This document shows, piece after piece, positions 9,000-18,900 of a stretch of 64,000 nt of DNA (the first letter of the stretch is position 1; each line of letters begins with the position of its first letter). The translations under genes and the position numbers were made by a program. A model generated the notes under the pieces. That model saw only the letters and a program-made list of their open reading frames with translations, ran no database searches and was not told the origin of the DNA. Source of the DNA: an uncultured Balneola sp. (GTDB lineage: Bacteria > Bacteroidota > Rhodothermia > Balneolales > Balneolaceae); the NCBI GenBank assembly GCA_902529115.1, contig CABZVB010000004.1:1-64000 (forward strand). The letters run 5' to 3'.

Positions 9000-9686
9000 T
9001 CATTTAGATGGATGCAGTCGATTTTTTATTATAGCCAACCTATTTTCTAGATATCTGCTGTGATCCTCATCTGGCAGAAGCTCGGAACCAATATTTATGT
9101 GTAAGTTGGGTTTGGATGATTTTGAATAATCAATGTAAATAGCAATAGGGACGAGGTCGACAAAACTTGCTTGGGTTTGTAGCCATTTCAGACCTCGTTT
9201 AAAATGAAGAGGGCCTGAATGAACAGGCACAATTCCGCCTTCTGGAAATATATATATAGAAGCATTGGCTGTTTGAAGGTGATTTAGTGCATATTTTAGA
9301 CTGTATATTGAGCTTTTAGGCTGTTCTACGTCAACTGAAAAAGCTCCGATTTTTGTAAAATAGGGATATTTTTTCAACTCTCTAATATCCATCATTCCAC
9401 GTGCCTTCTGGCCAAAAAAACGACGGTTTAGATAATTAGGCATTAAGGCATCCCACCAATAATTATGGTTCAAATAAAATAATGTGGAGGTATTTTTAGA
9501 GGGATGGTATTCTACTTCTATATGAACCCTGTTGAATCGACGCTTCAACAAGTAAGCCGTTACATAGTAAAAAAACCATAAATATAAGGGATGTTCTTTT
9601 GCAGGGATAAAGTTCACAAGAAAATATATTTTTGAACAGAAAAAATAAAATAAAGATAAAATTAGTGAAAAATCGACCAAAGCCAT
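9000..9686 (-). CDS. PlsC-type acyltransferase (possible CruD-like carotenoid glycoside acyltransferase)
   Basis: The 228-residue protein has acyltransferase motif I NHNYWWD (His74, Asp79, the HX4D catalytic pair) and motif III FPEGG (147-150). A hydrophobic N-terminus suggests membrane association. The family includes 1-acylglycerol-3-phosphate acyltransferases. In green sulfur bacteria a member, CruD, acylates the sugar of carotenoid glucosides. Its place beside a CrtC-like hydratase and a family 2 glycosyltransferase makes that role attractive here, but a phospholipid role is not excluded. A second probable acyltransferase gene enters the window at its right edge. Confidence 0.75.
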   Translation of the reverse strand: MALVDFSLILSLFYFFCSKIYFLVNFIPAKEHPLYLWFFYYVTAYLLKRRFNRVHIEVEYHPSKNTSTLFYLNHNYWWDALMPNYLNRRFFGQKARGMMDIRELKKYPYFTKIGAFSVDVEQPKSSIYSLKYALNHLQTANASIYIFPEGGIVPVHSGPLHFKRGLKWLQTQASFVDLVPIAIYIDYSKSSKPNLHINIGSELLPDEDHSRYLENRLAIIKNRLHPSK

Positions 9687-9691
9687 ATAGA

Positions 9692-10323
9692 GTTATTTTT
9701 GATCGAAAAGTTGAAAAGTATGCCGAAGACCATTCTACTGTTGAGAGTGAATTAATTACAAACTTAATACAGAGTTCTGGTGAAGAACCTGAATATTTTT
9801 AAATGCTAAGTTGACCATTGGTTGGGCATTTGCTGCAAATCTTAGTACAAACAACAGGAGCTAAGAATTATTTATAAATTGGAACCTTAACAAGGTATGG
9901 TGCCACAATAATCGCAGAAATTATTTTTGAATATGGACAAATTGATACTACTGAGATGAATATCCGGTATCAAAAAAATACTTTAAATAATTTCTATAAA
10001 TATTTGGATTCGATGACAGGATCCAACTCATTAAGGGTAATGTTATAAAAGAAATAACCAAGTTGAACAAGGTAGATGACTTCATATATGTTGATGCAGA
10101 TAATCTATACTATCAATATTACAATAAATATTGCATACTAAACTTGAAGAGTGGGAGGATCCTTTTAGTTGATAATGTGCTTTGGTGCGCATAAGTACTA
10201 GCACCTAAGGACCCTAAATCCAGTGTCCTAGATTCTTTTAATAAACATGTAAAAGACGATAATATTGTTAATCAACTACTACTTCCTATTCGAGATGGTT
10301 GTACTATTGTGAGAAAAAAGTAA
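9692..10323 (+). pseudogene. Decayed class I SAM-dependent O-methyltransferase (caffeoyl-CoA OMT type)
   Basis: No long frame is open, but translation across stops gives a continuous match to the PF01596-type O-methyltransferase pattern. The pieces are KYAEDHSTVESEL, then TGAKNYL-stop-IGTLTRYGAT (normally LEIGTFTGYS), GQIDTTEM, FIYVDADN (normally FIDADK), GRILLVDNVLW, and LLLPIRDGCTIVRKK before a TAA at 10321. Lesions include TAA at 9800, TGA at 9812, a stop inside the SAM-binding motif, further stops near 10046, one frame change in the same region, and a stop after LVDNVLWCA. No start codon is recognisable. This is an old relic, probably not expressed as protein. Confidence 0.82.
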
Positions 10324-10552
10324 CTATACATTTAACTTTAATGTAATTAGGGCATGATATTATGATTAATAAAAAAAGAGGGTAAAATTATTAGGCTGTT
10401 TATTACCAAAATAGCAGCTAATGTAGGTGTAATTATACCAAATAGGCTTCCTTTTCAATTACAGAAAAAAACCAAATATATCTAGCCTAGTTGCAATTGA
10501 GCTAATAGTTGCAGGCCCTTTGCTTATTTAGTCTATTGAAGATGGGCAATCG
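10324..10552. other. Gap after the methyltransferase relic
   Basis: The gap lies between the methyltransferase relic and tRNA-Leu. It holds short frames broken by stops, some encoding hydrophobic residues. These may be decayed coding sequence, but nothing is recognisable. Confidence 0.3.
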
Positions 10553-10634
10553 TACCAAAGGTGGGAATCGAACCCACACTCCCGAAGGAACACGATTTTG
10601 AGTCGTGCGCGTCTACCAATTCCGCCACTTTGGC
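10553..10634 (-). tRNA. tRNA-Leu (anticodon CAA)
   Basis: On the minus strand the 82-nt sequence folds as a class II tRNA. The acceptor stem pairs GCCAAAG with CTTTGGT (first pair G-U), with discriminator A. There is a D arm, a 5-bp anticodon stem (CACGA/TCGTG) with loop CTCAAAA giving anticodon CAA, a long variable arm, and a T arm with GGTTCGATTCC. The 3' CCA is not encoded (CGA follows the discriminator). It decodes TTG leucine codons. Confidence 0.95.
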
Positions 10635-10681
10635 ATTAAATTGAATGTAAGAGCATTTTTGTATAAATCACAAGACCTTAT

Positions 10682-11698
10682 CTAGGAACTTAGATACCCC
10701 ATAGGATGCTTTCTTTGCCAATTCCAACTATCTCTACACATCTCTACAACATCCCTGGTTGCTTCCCAAGAGAGTTTATGTTTTGCTTTGGTGGGATTAG
10801 CAAAACAAGTAGCTACGTCCCCAGATCGTCTATTGCTAATTTGATAGGGCACTTTTTGCCCAGTTGTTAGTTCAAATGCTTCAACTAATTCAAGTACACT
10901 CGTTCCTTTTCCTGTACCTAAATTAAAGGCATCACACCCTTTTGAGTTTAAGGTATATTCTAGAGCTTTGACATGACCTAATGCTAAATCCATTACGTGA
11001 ATGTAGTCTCTAACACCGGTTCCATCAATTGTGTCATAATCGTTCCCAAAAATTGATAGAATTTTTTTGCGTCCTGCAGCAACCTGGGTTATATAGGGCA
11101 TTAAATTATTTGTAATACCTTGCGGATCTTCACCGATAAGGCCCGAAGAATGGGCCCCCACAGGGTTGAAATAGCGAAGTAATGCTACAGAGATTTTAGG
11201 TATGGTTTTTGACCAATCTCGAAGTATCTCCTCAATGAACAATTTGGTTCTACCATAGGGGTTGGTAGCAGATAGTGATGCATGTTCAGTTATCGGACTT
11301 TTTGAATTCATCCCGTAGACGGTTGCTGATGAACTAAATATCAAACGATGAACCTTATGGCGCTCCATGGTTTCGCAAAGTAAAAGTGTCGATTGGAGGT
11401 TATTTTGATAGTACATCAATGGTTTTTCTACGGATTCACTAACAGCCTTATAACCGGCGAAATGAATCACGGCATTAATGGAATGAGTTTGAAAGATGTC
11501 ATCTAGTGCTTTTCTATTGAGTAGGTTAACTTCATAAAAAACGATCTCTTTTTGACTTATGCTTTGAACCCTCTCAATGGATAATCGGTGTGAATTCGAC
11601 AAATTATCTGCGATAATGACTTGGTGACCTTGAGTTATTAATTCTAAGCAGGTATGACTTCCTATGTATCCTGCGCCTCCTGTAACTAGAATGTTCAT
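10682..11698 (-). CDS. galE: UDP-glucose 4-epimerase
   Basis: The 338-residue extended SDR protein has the NAD-binding GGAGYIGSH at residues 7-15, FSSSATVYG with the catalytic Ser/Thr, and the active-site Tyr and Lys in NPYGRTK near residue 150. RYFNPVGAH and GDGTGVRDYIHVMD are also GalE-specific. It interconverts UDP-glucose and UDP-galactose in the cytoplasm, supplying sugars for surface polysaccharide or lipid glycosylation. It lies 47 bases downstream of a tRNA-Leu on the same strand orientation but is probably transcribed separately. Confidence 0.94.
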   Translation of the reverse strand: MNILVTGGAGYIGSHTCLELITQGHQVIIADNLSNSHRLSIERVQSISQKEIVFYEVNLLNRKALDDIFQTHSINAVIHFAGYKAVSESVEKPLMYYQNNLQSTLLLCETMERHKVHRLIFSSSATVYGMNSKSPITEHASLSATNPYGRTKLFIEEILRDWSKTIPKISVALLRYFNPVGAHSSGLIGEDPQGITNNLMPYITQVAAGRKKILSIFGNDYDTIDGTGVRDYIHVMDLALGHVKALEYTLNSKGCDAFNLGTGKGTSVLELVEAFELTTGQKVPYQISNRRSGDVATCFANPTKAKHKLSWEATRDVVEMCRDSWNWQRKHPMGYLSS

Positions 11699-11745
11699 TG
11701 GTTTGTTATTTTTTTTATTGACGAGTAGTACACCCTTAAAGATAC

Positions 11746-12270
11746 TTATTCAATAATTACTTTTACCTTCACTGATAAAGCGCTAAAATAGAATGCTTTT
11801 TCATCAAAGGAAAAACCGTTGGCATAAAGTGCAACCAATTGTTTGTCAAAGCCAATTTCTAATTTCAACGGTTCTCGTTTGAACTCACCAAAAAGACCAA
11901 AATATTTGGCTTTTTCAGCTGGCAAACCAAATCTTATTAACCACCACACAGGTAGAGGGAATTTGGGTTGAAGCTGCTCTTTTCCCTTTTTTAGGGTTAT
12001 TTGGTCAATTTCATTCCATTCTAAACTTATACCATACAACCTATTGCTCTTATTAAAGGCTATGAGAAGTCCCTTCTCACATCGTTGAATATTTGCTTTT
12101 GCATCATCCGGTATACGAGCTAAAGATGAATTCCCTGAAACAATGCGATCAATAAAGTATCCGCCAGATCCAGAAACGGTAAGTAATCGAGTATTATCTC
12201 TAAAGGGGCTACCTAAAAGTGAATAGATATAATCGGTATCTAGGAGTTCACTTTCATTGCAATAGGTCAT
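11746..12270 (-). CDS. Conserved-looking protein of unknown function
   Basis: I do not recognise this 174-residue protein. It has no signal peptide and no clear membrane helix apart from a short hydrophobic LPVWWLIRFGLP. It is rich in alternating beta-type segments (for example RLLTVSGSGGYFIDRIVSG and LKLEIGFDKQLVALYANG). Its ATG overlaps the stop codon of the thioesterase gene by one base (TAATG), so the two are almost certainly co-translated and may be functionally linked. Confidence 0.65.
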   Translation of the reverse strand: MTYCNESELLDTDYIYSLLGSPFRDNTRLLTVSGSGGYFIDRIVSGNSSLARIPDDAKANIQRCEKGLLIAFNKSNRLYGISLEWNEIDQITLKKGKEQLQPKFPLPVWWLIRFGLPAEKAKYFGLFGEFKREPLKLEIGFDKQLVALYANGFSFDEKAFYFSALSVKVKVIIE

Positions 12271-12638
12271 TATTCTACAGCTTGAGTGATTCCGTGCGCC
12301 TTTGGTCGACCATTTTTGTCTACATGAACAAAGACTATTTTTTCGATAGTAACAATAGTCCTTTTACTGAATTTTGTTCGGACTTCACATCGGACAGTGA
12401 TCGAGCTAGTACCAAATTTTACTGTTTCCATCCCGATTTCTATTACATCGCCGAGTTCTCCTGAGTGCACGAAGTTGACTTCAGACATGTATTTTGTTAC
12501 AATATTTTTTTTCCCTAGCTGACAGGCAACAAATACAGCGGCTTCTTCATCAATCCAACTTAAAACAGTACCACCAAATAAGGTACCATAATTATTAAGG
12601 TCTTGCGGCTTTATGATTTTTCTACTGTAAAATTGCAT
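12270..12638 (-). CDS. Acyl-CoA thioesterase, hotdog fold (YciA/ACOT-like)
   Basis: The 122-residue single hotdog domain has the family pattern LNNYGTLFGGTVLSWIDEEAA, with the Asn and Asp/Glu region used in catalysis, then VNFVHSGELGDVIEIG and EKIVFVHVDKNGRP. Such enzymes hydrolyse acyl-CoA to free fatty acid and CoA in the cytoplasm and form oligomers. It is the first gene of a two-gene unit with an unknown protein and diverges from recC with a 96-base gap. Confidence 0.85.
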   Translation of the reverse strand: MQFYSRKIIKPQDLNNYGTLFGGTVLSWIDEEAAVFVACQLGKKNIVTKYMSEVNFVHSGELGDVIEIGMETVKFGTSSITVRCEVRTKFSKRTIVTIEKIVFVHVDKNGRPKAHGITQAVE

Positions 12639-12734
12639 ACGAAAGTATATTTTTCTATATAATGTAGTGTTAAATAATTACATATTAATTTACGCTAATT
12701 CATTGTTTAATACACTTATTCTTTTCTTTATTCT

Positions 12735-15700
12735 ATGATCCACTACTTTGAAGCTCAACATCCTGCCGAGCTTTTAGCCTATTTGAGCCAACAGCTTCAA
12801 AAAGATGCACTACCGTTAGAAGCTTCATGGGTAGTGGTTCCTAATCGTGAATTTCAAGAATGGATAGAGCGAGAGATTGCGGTCGCGAAAGGAAGTTCTG
12901 CTCATTTGAATTATGTTTTTCCTGTTGAATTGATATGGAAATTGTACCGAAAGGTTTACCCTGAGGTTCCAAAAAGGCTACCTACAGATATTCATGCCCT
13001 CAGTTTTCGAATTTTTGAACTTCTCAAGGAAGATGAATTAATTTTGAGTAGCTATAATGGGCTTGAAAACGAGATGCAACGTTTTGCTTTAGCGCAACAG
13101 TATGCCGATGTTTTTGATCAATACTTAAATATTCGCCCCAAAATGGTATTTGGTTGGGAGAGGGGTTTACACGAGTCAAAATATCCATATGAAGGAATGA
13201 GTTATGACCATCTAGAAATTCAGATGCGATTATGGACAAGAATTATGGAAGCTCTAGAAGAAGAAGGTATCCATCAGTATTCTCGAAGTAGTATTTATAA
13301 AAATTGGTTTGAATTATTTAATGGGACGAATATATCTACTTTGAAGTCTTTTCTACCCAAACAATTATTTGTTTTAGGCGAACGAAATTGGGGAGAGGTA
13401 CTTCTTAAGAGTTTAGAGGGGATCTCATCTGTAAGTGAGGTTCATCTGCTCAATTATTCTAGTTTGTCTTTTGAAAACGAACATACCTATGATTATCTAC
13501 TGAGAAATCTATCACAAAAATGGCAACAAAGTTGTTGCCAATCTGAATCACTTTCGAAGTTGATTACAAAGAATAATGTATCTAAAGTTACTGCAGAGGC
13601 ATTCGATCCGCTATTCAAAGTTGAAAAACTATTAGAAACACCTGGGTCTATCCATATCTGCCATTCTCCTAGACGCGAAGTTGAAGTACTCAAAGATCAT
13701 ATTTTAGACTTCATACATTCAAATCCTGATTTAGAGCTGGACACCATCGGTATATCAGTGCCGGATCTTATGACCTATGCACCCATAATAACACAGGTTT
13801 TCGGACAGGAGCCTCGTCTACCAGTTTTTATTTCAATCAATAAGACAGAATCACTTAGGACAACACTGATTAGGCTTCTTGAATTGGTGGTTAGTTCATT
13901 CAAAATGAATGATTTTATGGATCTTCTCAGTGATCCTAATATGGCCATTGTATATGACTTGAGCGAAGAAGACTTAAGACAGCTAAAGCATTGGATGACG
14001 AAGACACACATACATTTTGGCCTAGAAGATAATCATCCTTTTAGCCTAAAAGATGGTTTAGTATCATGGTGGAGAGGTTTCTTGTACAATGAAGAAGAAT
14101 TTGTAACTAGTGTCTCACCTAATCCATCTTACTTAATTCATAAAAATGATCAGCTACTACTATTGTCTAAAATACAATATCTATACAATCATTTACGTGT
14201 TTTAAACAAGGAATTATCTACTCAAAGAACAGCTCTTGAATGGATAAAATGGATTCGAAAGGTTATCATTGATCATTTTGAAATCATTCGGAATAATAGT
14301 GGATGGATTTATGATCGGGAGATGCTCTGGTTAGATGATCTAGAAGTTGAGCTTTCCTATACCCATGCAACCATAAGCCATGAATTGTTTTTAAAATGGT
14401 TTCGTCAGATAGCCGCAGAAAATACCAACCAAGCATCACCTTATGGCTTTGGTATACAGGTTAGTGAGCATATCCCAAACAGGCTCATTCCATTCCATTT
14501 CGTAGCTATGCTCGGAATCAATGAGCAGGTATTCCCAGGGAATCAGTCAAGGCCAATTTTCGATTTGATTCATTATCATCCAATTTCAGGCGAGCGTGAG
14601 AGAAAAAAAGATCTTCAACGCTTATTTATTGAACGATTAGCCTTGGCAAAACAATCGTATTTCCTGAGTTATGAAGGTTATAATGTGCATACCAATAAAC
14701 CAAAAAACCCTTCTCCCTATATAACACAGCTTATTTATTTACATCAAGGATATTATAAAAAGAGAAGCTCGGTTTCTCATGATGGTGATATAGATAATGA
14801 AGTTTGTACTGAAAAAGTTACAGATGTTGAAGTAGTGTCTCCAAAGCTTAAGGTTTATAATCACCGATTACATGGGTTTTCTGAAAACTACTTTTCATCT
14901 GATGCGGCACTCATATCTTACCATAAGGATTATTACGATCAGTTTAGAAGCAAACACATAAGTCAGATTCCCACCCACAAGTTCATCACTAAGCAATTTT
15001 ATCATCCTCAAGCGAAAGTGCAGGGGGTCGATGAGTCCATTGATATGAACGATATGATTCGTTTTTACCAGCATCCAACAAGGTATTTATTAGAGAAGCA
15101 GCTAAACATAATGCCCACATACGAATCCAATGAACTAACAGATTTCGAACAATATGAGTTAAATCATCTGGATAGGTATTTGGTCAAAAACACTATTTGG
15201 GATTCCATTCAACAAGGCTTCACAAAATCAGAATGCCAGAGTTACTTAGCATCCAAAAAAATAATTCCTCCTTTATTGGTCTATCAAAATGAATTCAATG
15301 AACTATACTCAAACATTCAGTCATTTTATGATTTGATCCTACCAAGCCAAGCACTAGTTGATCAGGTTCAACCCGAAATAATCATCGGAAATTATCGGCT
15401 GTCTGGTAGCTACCGACGTACACAAGAGCAGGGTATACAGAAAATTAGATTAGGATCGTTCGGGGCAAAATATGCCATAGAATATTGGATAAGCTTCCTT
15501 TTCAATGTAGTAGCAGGGGGTGATTCCCGTGCACATTATTACTACATGAGTAGTGATAAGCCTCGCGTTTGTAAACTAGTGTTAGAGGATCAAAACGAAG
15601 CAGAAGAGAGCTTGAAACGAATCATCAGCGGTTATGTAAAATGTCTGTCTACAAGAGATTCTATCTATTTTTTACCAAAGAGTTCCTTTGCCTTTATTAC

Positions 15701-15944
15701 AGGTGGATACTATAAAAGGAAAAAAGTATTTGATCTAAACAAAGCCTTGAATTCAGCCAAGAGTGAATGGAACCCCAAATCCTATAATTCCTCAGTTGCC
15801 AGTGAATCCGAAGATATGTGGAACCTTATAATTTGGGGTGAACACTCTCCGGTTGAAGATGAGCTATTCATTAAAAAATCTCAAGAATTTTGGGGCAATT
15901 GGAATACCTTCAGCGATGATAAACCCTTCAAAGGTCTTGATTGA
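12735..15944 (+). CDS. recC: Exodeoxyribonuclease V subunit gamma (RecC)
   Basis: The 1069-residue protein has the RecC layout of an inactivated helicase-like scaffold. The N-terminus resembles RecC (SWVVVPNREFQEWIE, FPVELIWKLYRKVYPEVPK), and IHICHSPRREVEVLKDHI and FVAMLGINEQVFPGNQ follow. RecC recognises Chi and splits DNA strands in RecBCD. The length is close to the E. coli protein. The stop overlaps the recB start as TGATG, so the three subunits form one translationally coupled operon. Confidence 0.93.
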   Translation: MIHYFEAQHPAELLAYLSQQLQKDALPLEASWVVVPNREFQEWIEREIAVAKGSSAHLNYVFPVELIWKLYRKVYPEVPKRLPTDIHALSFRIFELLKEDELILSSYNGLENEMQRFALAQQYADVFDQYLNIRPKMVFGWERGLHESKYPYEGMSYDHLEIQMRLWTRIMEALEEEGIHQYSRSSIYKNWFELFNGTNISTLKSFLPKQLFVLGERNWGEVLLKSLEGISSVSEVHLLNYSSLSFENEHTYDYLLRNLSQKWQQSCCQSESLSKLITKNNVSKVTAEAFDPLFKVEKLLETPGSIHICHSPRREVEVLKDHILDFIHSNPDLELDTIGISVPDLMTYAPIITQVFGQEPRLPVFISINKTESLRTTLIRLLELVVSSFKMNDFMDLLSDPNMAIVYDLSEEDLRQLKHWMTKTHIHFGLEDNHPFSLKDGLVSWWRGFLYNEEEFVTSVSPNPSYLIHKNDQLLLLSKIQYLYNHLRVLNKELSTQRTALEWIKWIRKVIIDHFEIIRNNSGWIYDREMLWLDDLEVELSYTHATISHELFLKWFRQIAAENTNQASPYGFGIQVSEHIPNRLIPFHFVAMLGINEQVFPGNQSRPIFDLIHYHPISGERERKKDLQRLFIERLALAKQSYFLSYEGYNVHTNKPKNPSPYITQLIYLHQGYYKKRSSVSHDGDIDNEVCTEKVTDVEVVSPKLKVYNHRLHGFSENYFSSDAALISYHKDYYDQFRSKHISQIPTHKFITKQFYHPQAKVQGVDESIDMNDMIRFYQHPTRYLLEKQLNIMPTYESNELTDFEQYELNHLDRYLVKNTIWDSIQQGFTKSECQSYLASKKIIPPLLVYQNEFNELYSNIQSFYDLILPSQALVDQVQPEIIIGNYRLSGSYRRTQEQGIQKIRLGSFGAKYAIEYWISFLFNVVAGGDSRAHYYYMSSDKPRVCKLVLEDQNEAEESLKRIISGYVKCLSTRDSIYFLPKSSFAFITGGYYKRKKVFDLNKALNSAKSEWNPKSYNSSVASESEDMWNLIIWGEHSPVEDELFIKKSQEFWGNWNTFSDDKPFKGLD

Positions 15945-18900
15945 TGAAGGATTTTGATGTAAAGTATGCCGATCTAAAAGGAATTCATCTGGTTGAAGCG
16001 AACGCGGGGACTGGTAAAACATATAATATCAGCTCACTATTTGTACGATTGATCGCGGAAACAGATCATGAAATACATAAGTTATTGGTTTTGACCTTCA
16101 CCGAGGCGGCTACGGTCGAACTACGCCAAAGAATACAATCGCGATGCCGTGAAGTATTAGAAAGGCTTGAGCAGCCTCAGAATCAAGCATCAGATGGTGA
16201 TCAATTCTTAGAATATTGTGCGACGAAGTATGGGGCACAAGATAATGTCATGCATCGCCTTCAACAAGCTATTATTGCCTTTGATGAGTCACAAATATTC
16301 ACCATTCATGGTTTTTGTCAAAAATTACTTCGAGACTATCCTTTTCAATTTGGTGTGAACCCCGACTTTGAACTTCTTCATAATCCAAAACCCATGCTTT
16401 TAGATGTCATCCGATCCTATTGGCGGATGTTTTTTTCAGCGGAAGAGCATTGGGTTAAAAACTTATTTCAAGATACTTTTTTACACACAGCTAAGGGGAT
16501 AAGAAGCCCTGAAGATTTTTATACCCAATTTGGTGATACCCTTTATGATGAATTTCCAATACACCCAAAAAGTGCGTTGACTAGTCACTTTGAAGAATAC
16601 TGTAGCTCACGCAGTGTTTCTTTTTCTCTGCACTCCCTAGTTAAATTTATGGAAGAAACCTCAAACCCTAATGATTGGGCGGATAATAGGGTGGAAGAGG
16701 AAAAAAAACAGTTATTTCACACGCTAACCGAACTCTGGATTAGGGAGTTACGCAGCCTTTTTTCAGACGAAAAAAAAAATAGAGGACTGCTTGATTATGA
16801 CGATTTAATAAGAGTGGTCGCCAGAGGAATTATGCAAAGTAATCTCGAATTTTTGACGGTTCTTCGTCAATTATACCCGGTAGCCCTAATTGATGAATTT
16901 CAAGATACCGATACCTATCAATTTGCCATATTTAAAACATTGTTTGAGGGCTTTCCAAATGGTACTTTGTATGTAATTGGAGACCCTAAGCAAGCCATAT
17001 ATGGATTTCGAGGAGCTGATATTCATACCTATTTAGAAGCTAAAAACTGGGTAACAAAAGAGAATCATTACAAACTTTCCTATAATTATCGTTCAAACCC
17101 TGAACTATTGGAGTTTACCAACCAATTTTTCACTCCTGAATCATCTGGGCGACCTTTTTGGTTAGATATTGACTATCAAGATAGCCATCACCCATCTAAA
17201 GTGATTGATTCTGAAACACAGATGATGGCTAGATATGATAACCATGTATGGTTAGATAACGAGGGGATGCAACGTTTGTATCCTGTACAGTGGATTTCTA
17301 TAACAGGTTATACATCAGAACAAACTAGGGCAGCCATTATGGATGATGTAGTAAAAAGGGTCAAATACCTGCTAAATGGTTCTTTATTTCTGTCAAAAAA
17401 GAGTATATCTGGAGTGCAGATCCAAGAACTTCAGCCATCGGATATTGCCATTCTGGTGCACACCAACAATCAGGCATCGGATATACAAGACTTGCTAAGT
17501 CGTTGGGGTATACCGTCCGTTATCAATGTTCAAAAATCTATATATCAAAGCTCCGAAGCAGAGTATATCCAAACATGGCTGAATATTTTACAGAATCCAA
17601 ATAATGAAAAGCAAATCAATTATGTCTTGGCACATCCTATTGGTGGCCTCACTGCGGAAGAATTGAGGACCCAACAAGAAGACACATCCTACTGGGCTGA
17701 ACTACTTATGACCATCCAAAAGTCTGCATTTGAGGCTAAGAGTAAAGAGGTGGCTTGGGTACTGCGAGATCTATTTAAGTTTTTAAAACTATATGATCAA
17801 TGGCCCCTTAGAAATGACTTCGAGCGGATAGTTACTAATATTGACCACATATTAGAGATCATACAATTTCAACAGAACTCAAAAGGCCTAGGTATTAATG
17901 GATTGATTCATTTTATTGACAGTCAAAAATCCGAACATCGACTTGAGATAGATGAGGACATTATTCGCATCAATACAGATGAACAGATGGTTAACATCAT
18001 TACCACTCATCGAAGTAAAGGGTTACAGTATCCAGTTGTGTTTTGTCCCTTTGAGTCGGCTGGTAAAACCCCAATCCTCACCAATAAAGTCATAAAATAT
18101 CGGTTTGAAGGTCGCCAGTGCTACGATATTAGACTTGTTTCAAAGGCTAAAGATTTGCATTTAGCACCCCTTGTGTCTATGATGAGTGAGGAGATCGCTA
18201 ATCGAATTCGTTTAACGTATGTGTCAATAACACGTGCGGAATCTCTTTGTGTGATCTATAATCATACTGGGATGAGTGGGTGGAATTCAGGACTTTTAAC
18301 TACGGGTATGGACAAAGAGTTATTAGGGTCCTTAATTGAAACAAAAATGAGAAATCCCAAAAAGAAACCTACATCAGATTCCTCATGGCATGCCGATACC
18401 TTAGCATCGCATATATGCGATACCTTGGGTGAGAGGTATAAACCTATTCGAGCTTGGTCCTATACGCAAATGCCACCTATTCAAATGGATATTATTCCCT
18501 CTGGTGTTTCAAAAGATTCATCAGAATTCCAGTATAAAGAGTTAATGTCACTCAAATCTCTTCAAAAGTATACTAGGATACACTCATACACAAGTTTAAA
18601 GCATCATATCAAAGATGCGGATGGATTGGATAGGCTTAACGGCCTTTCTGACCTAAAAGACCTAGATAGAGTAGATGTAGAAAGTGAGGATACGGATGGG
18701 GATAAAAAGCAAACATCCTACTCCAGTAATCAAATGCCAAAAGGGGCCGAAATTGGAAGCTTTTTTCATCGACTCATGGAGCAACTGCTAGACAGATGGG
18801 TTTTGGGTGAATATGATTATCGCGAATGGGTACTTCAAGAGTCCAGAAATTTCGGTTTGAATGAAACCCATTCCGAACATATTTACTCATGGGTCTCTAA

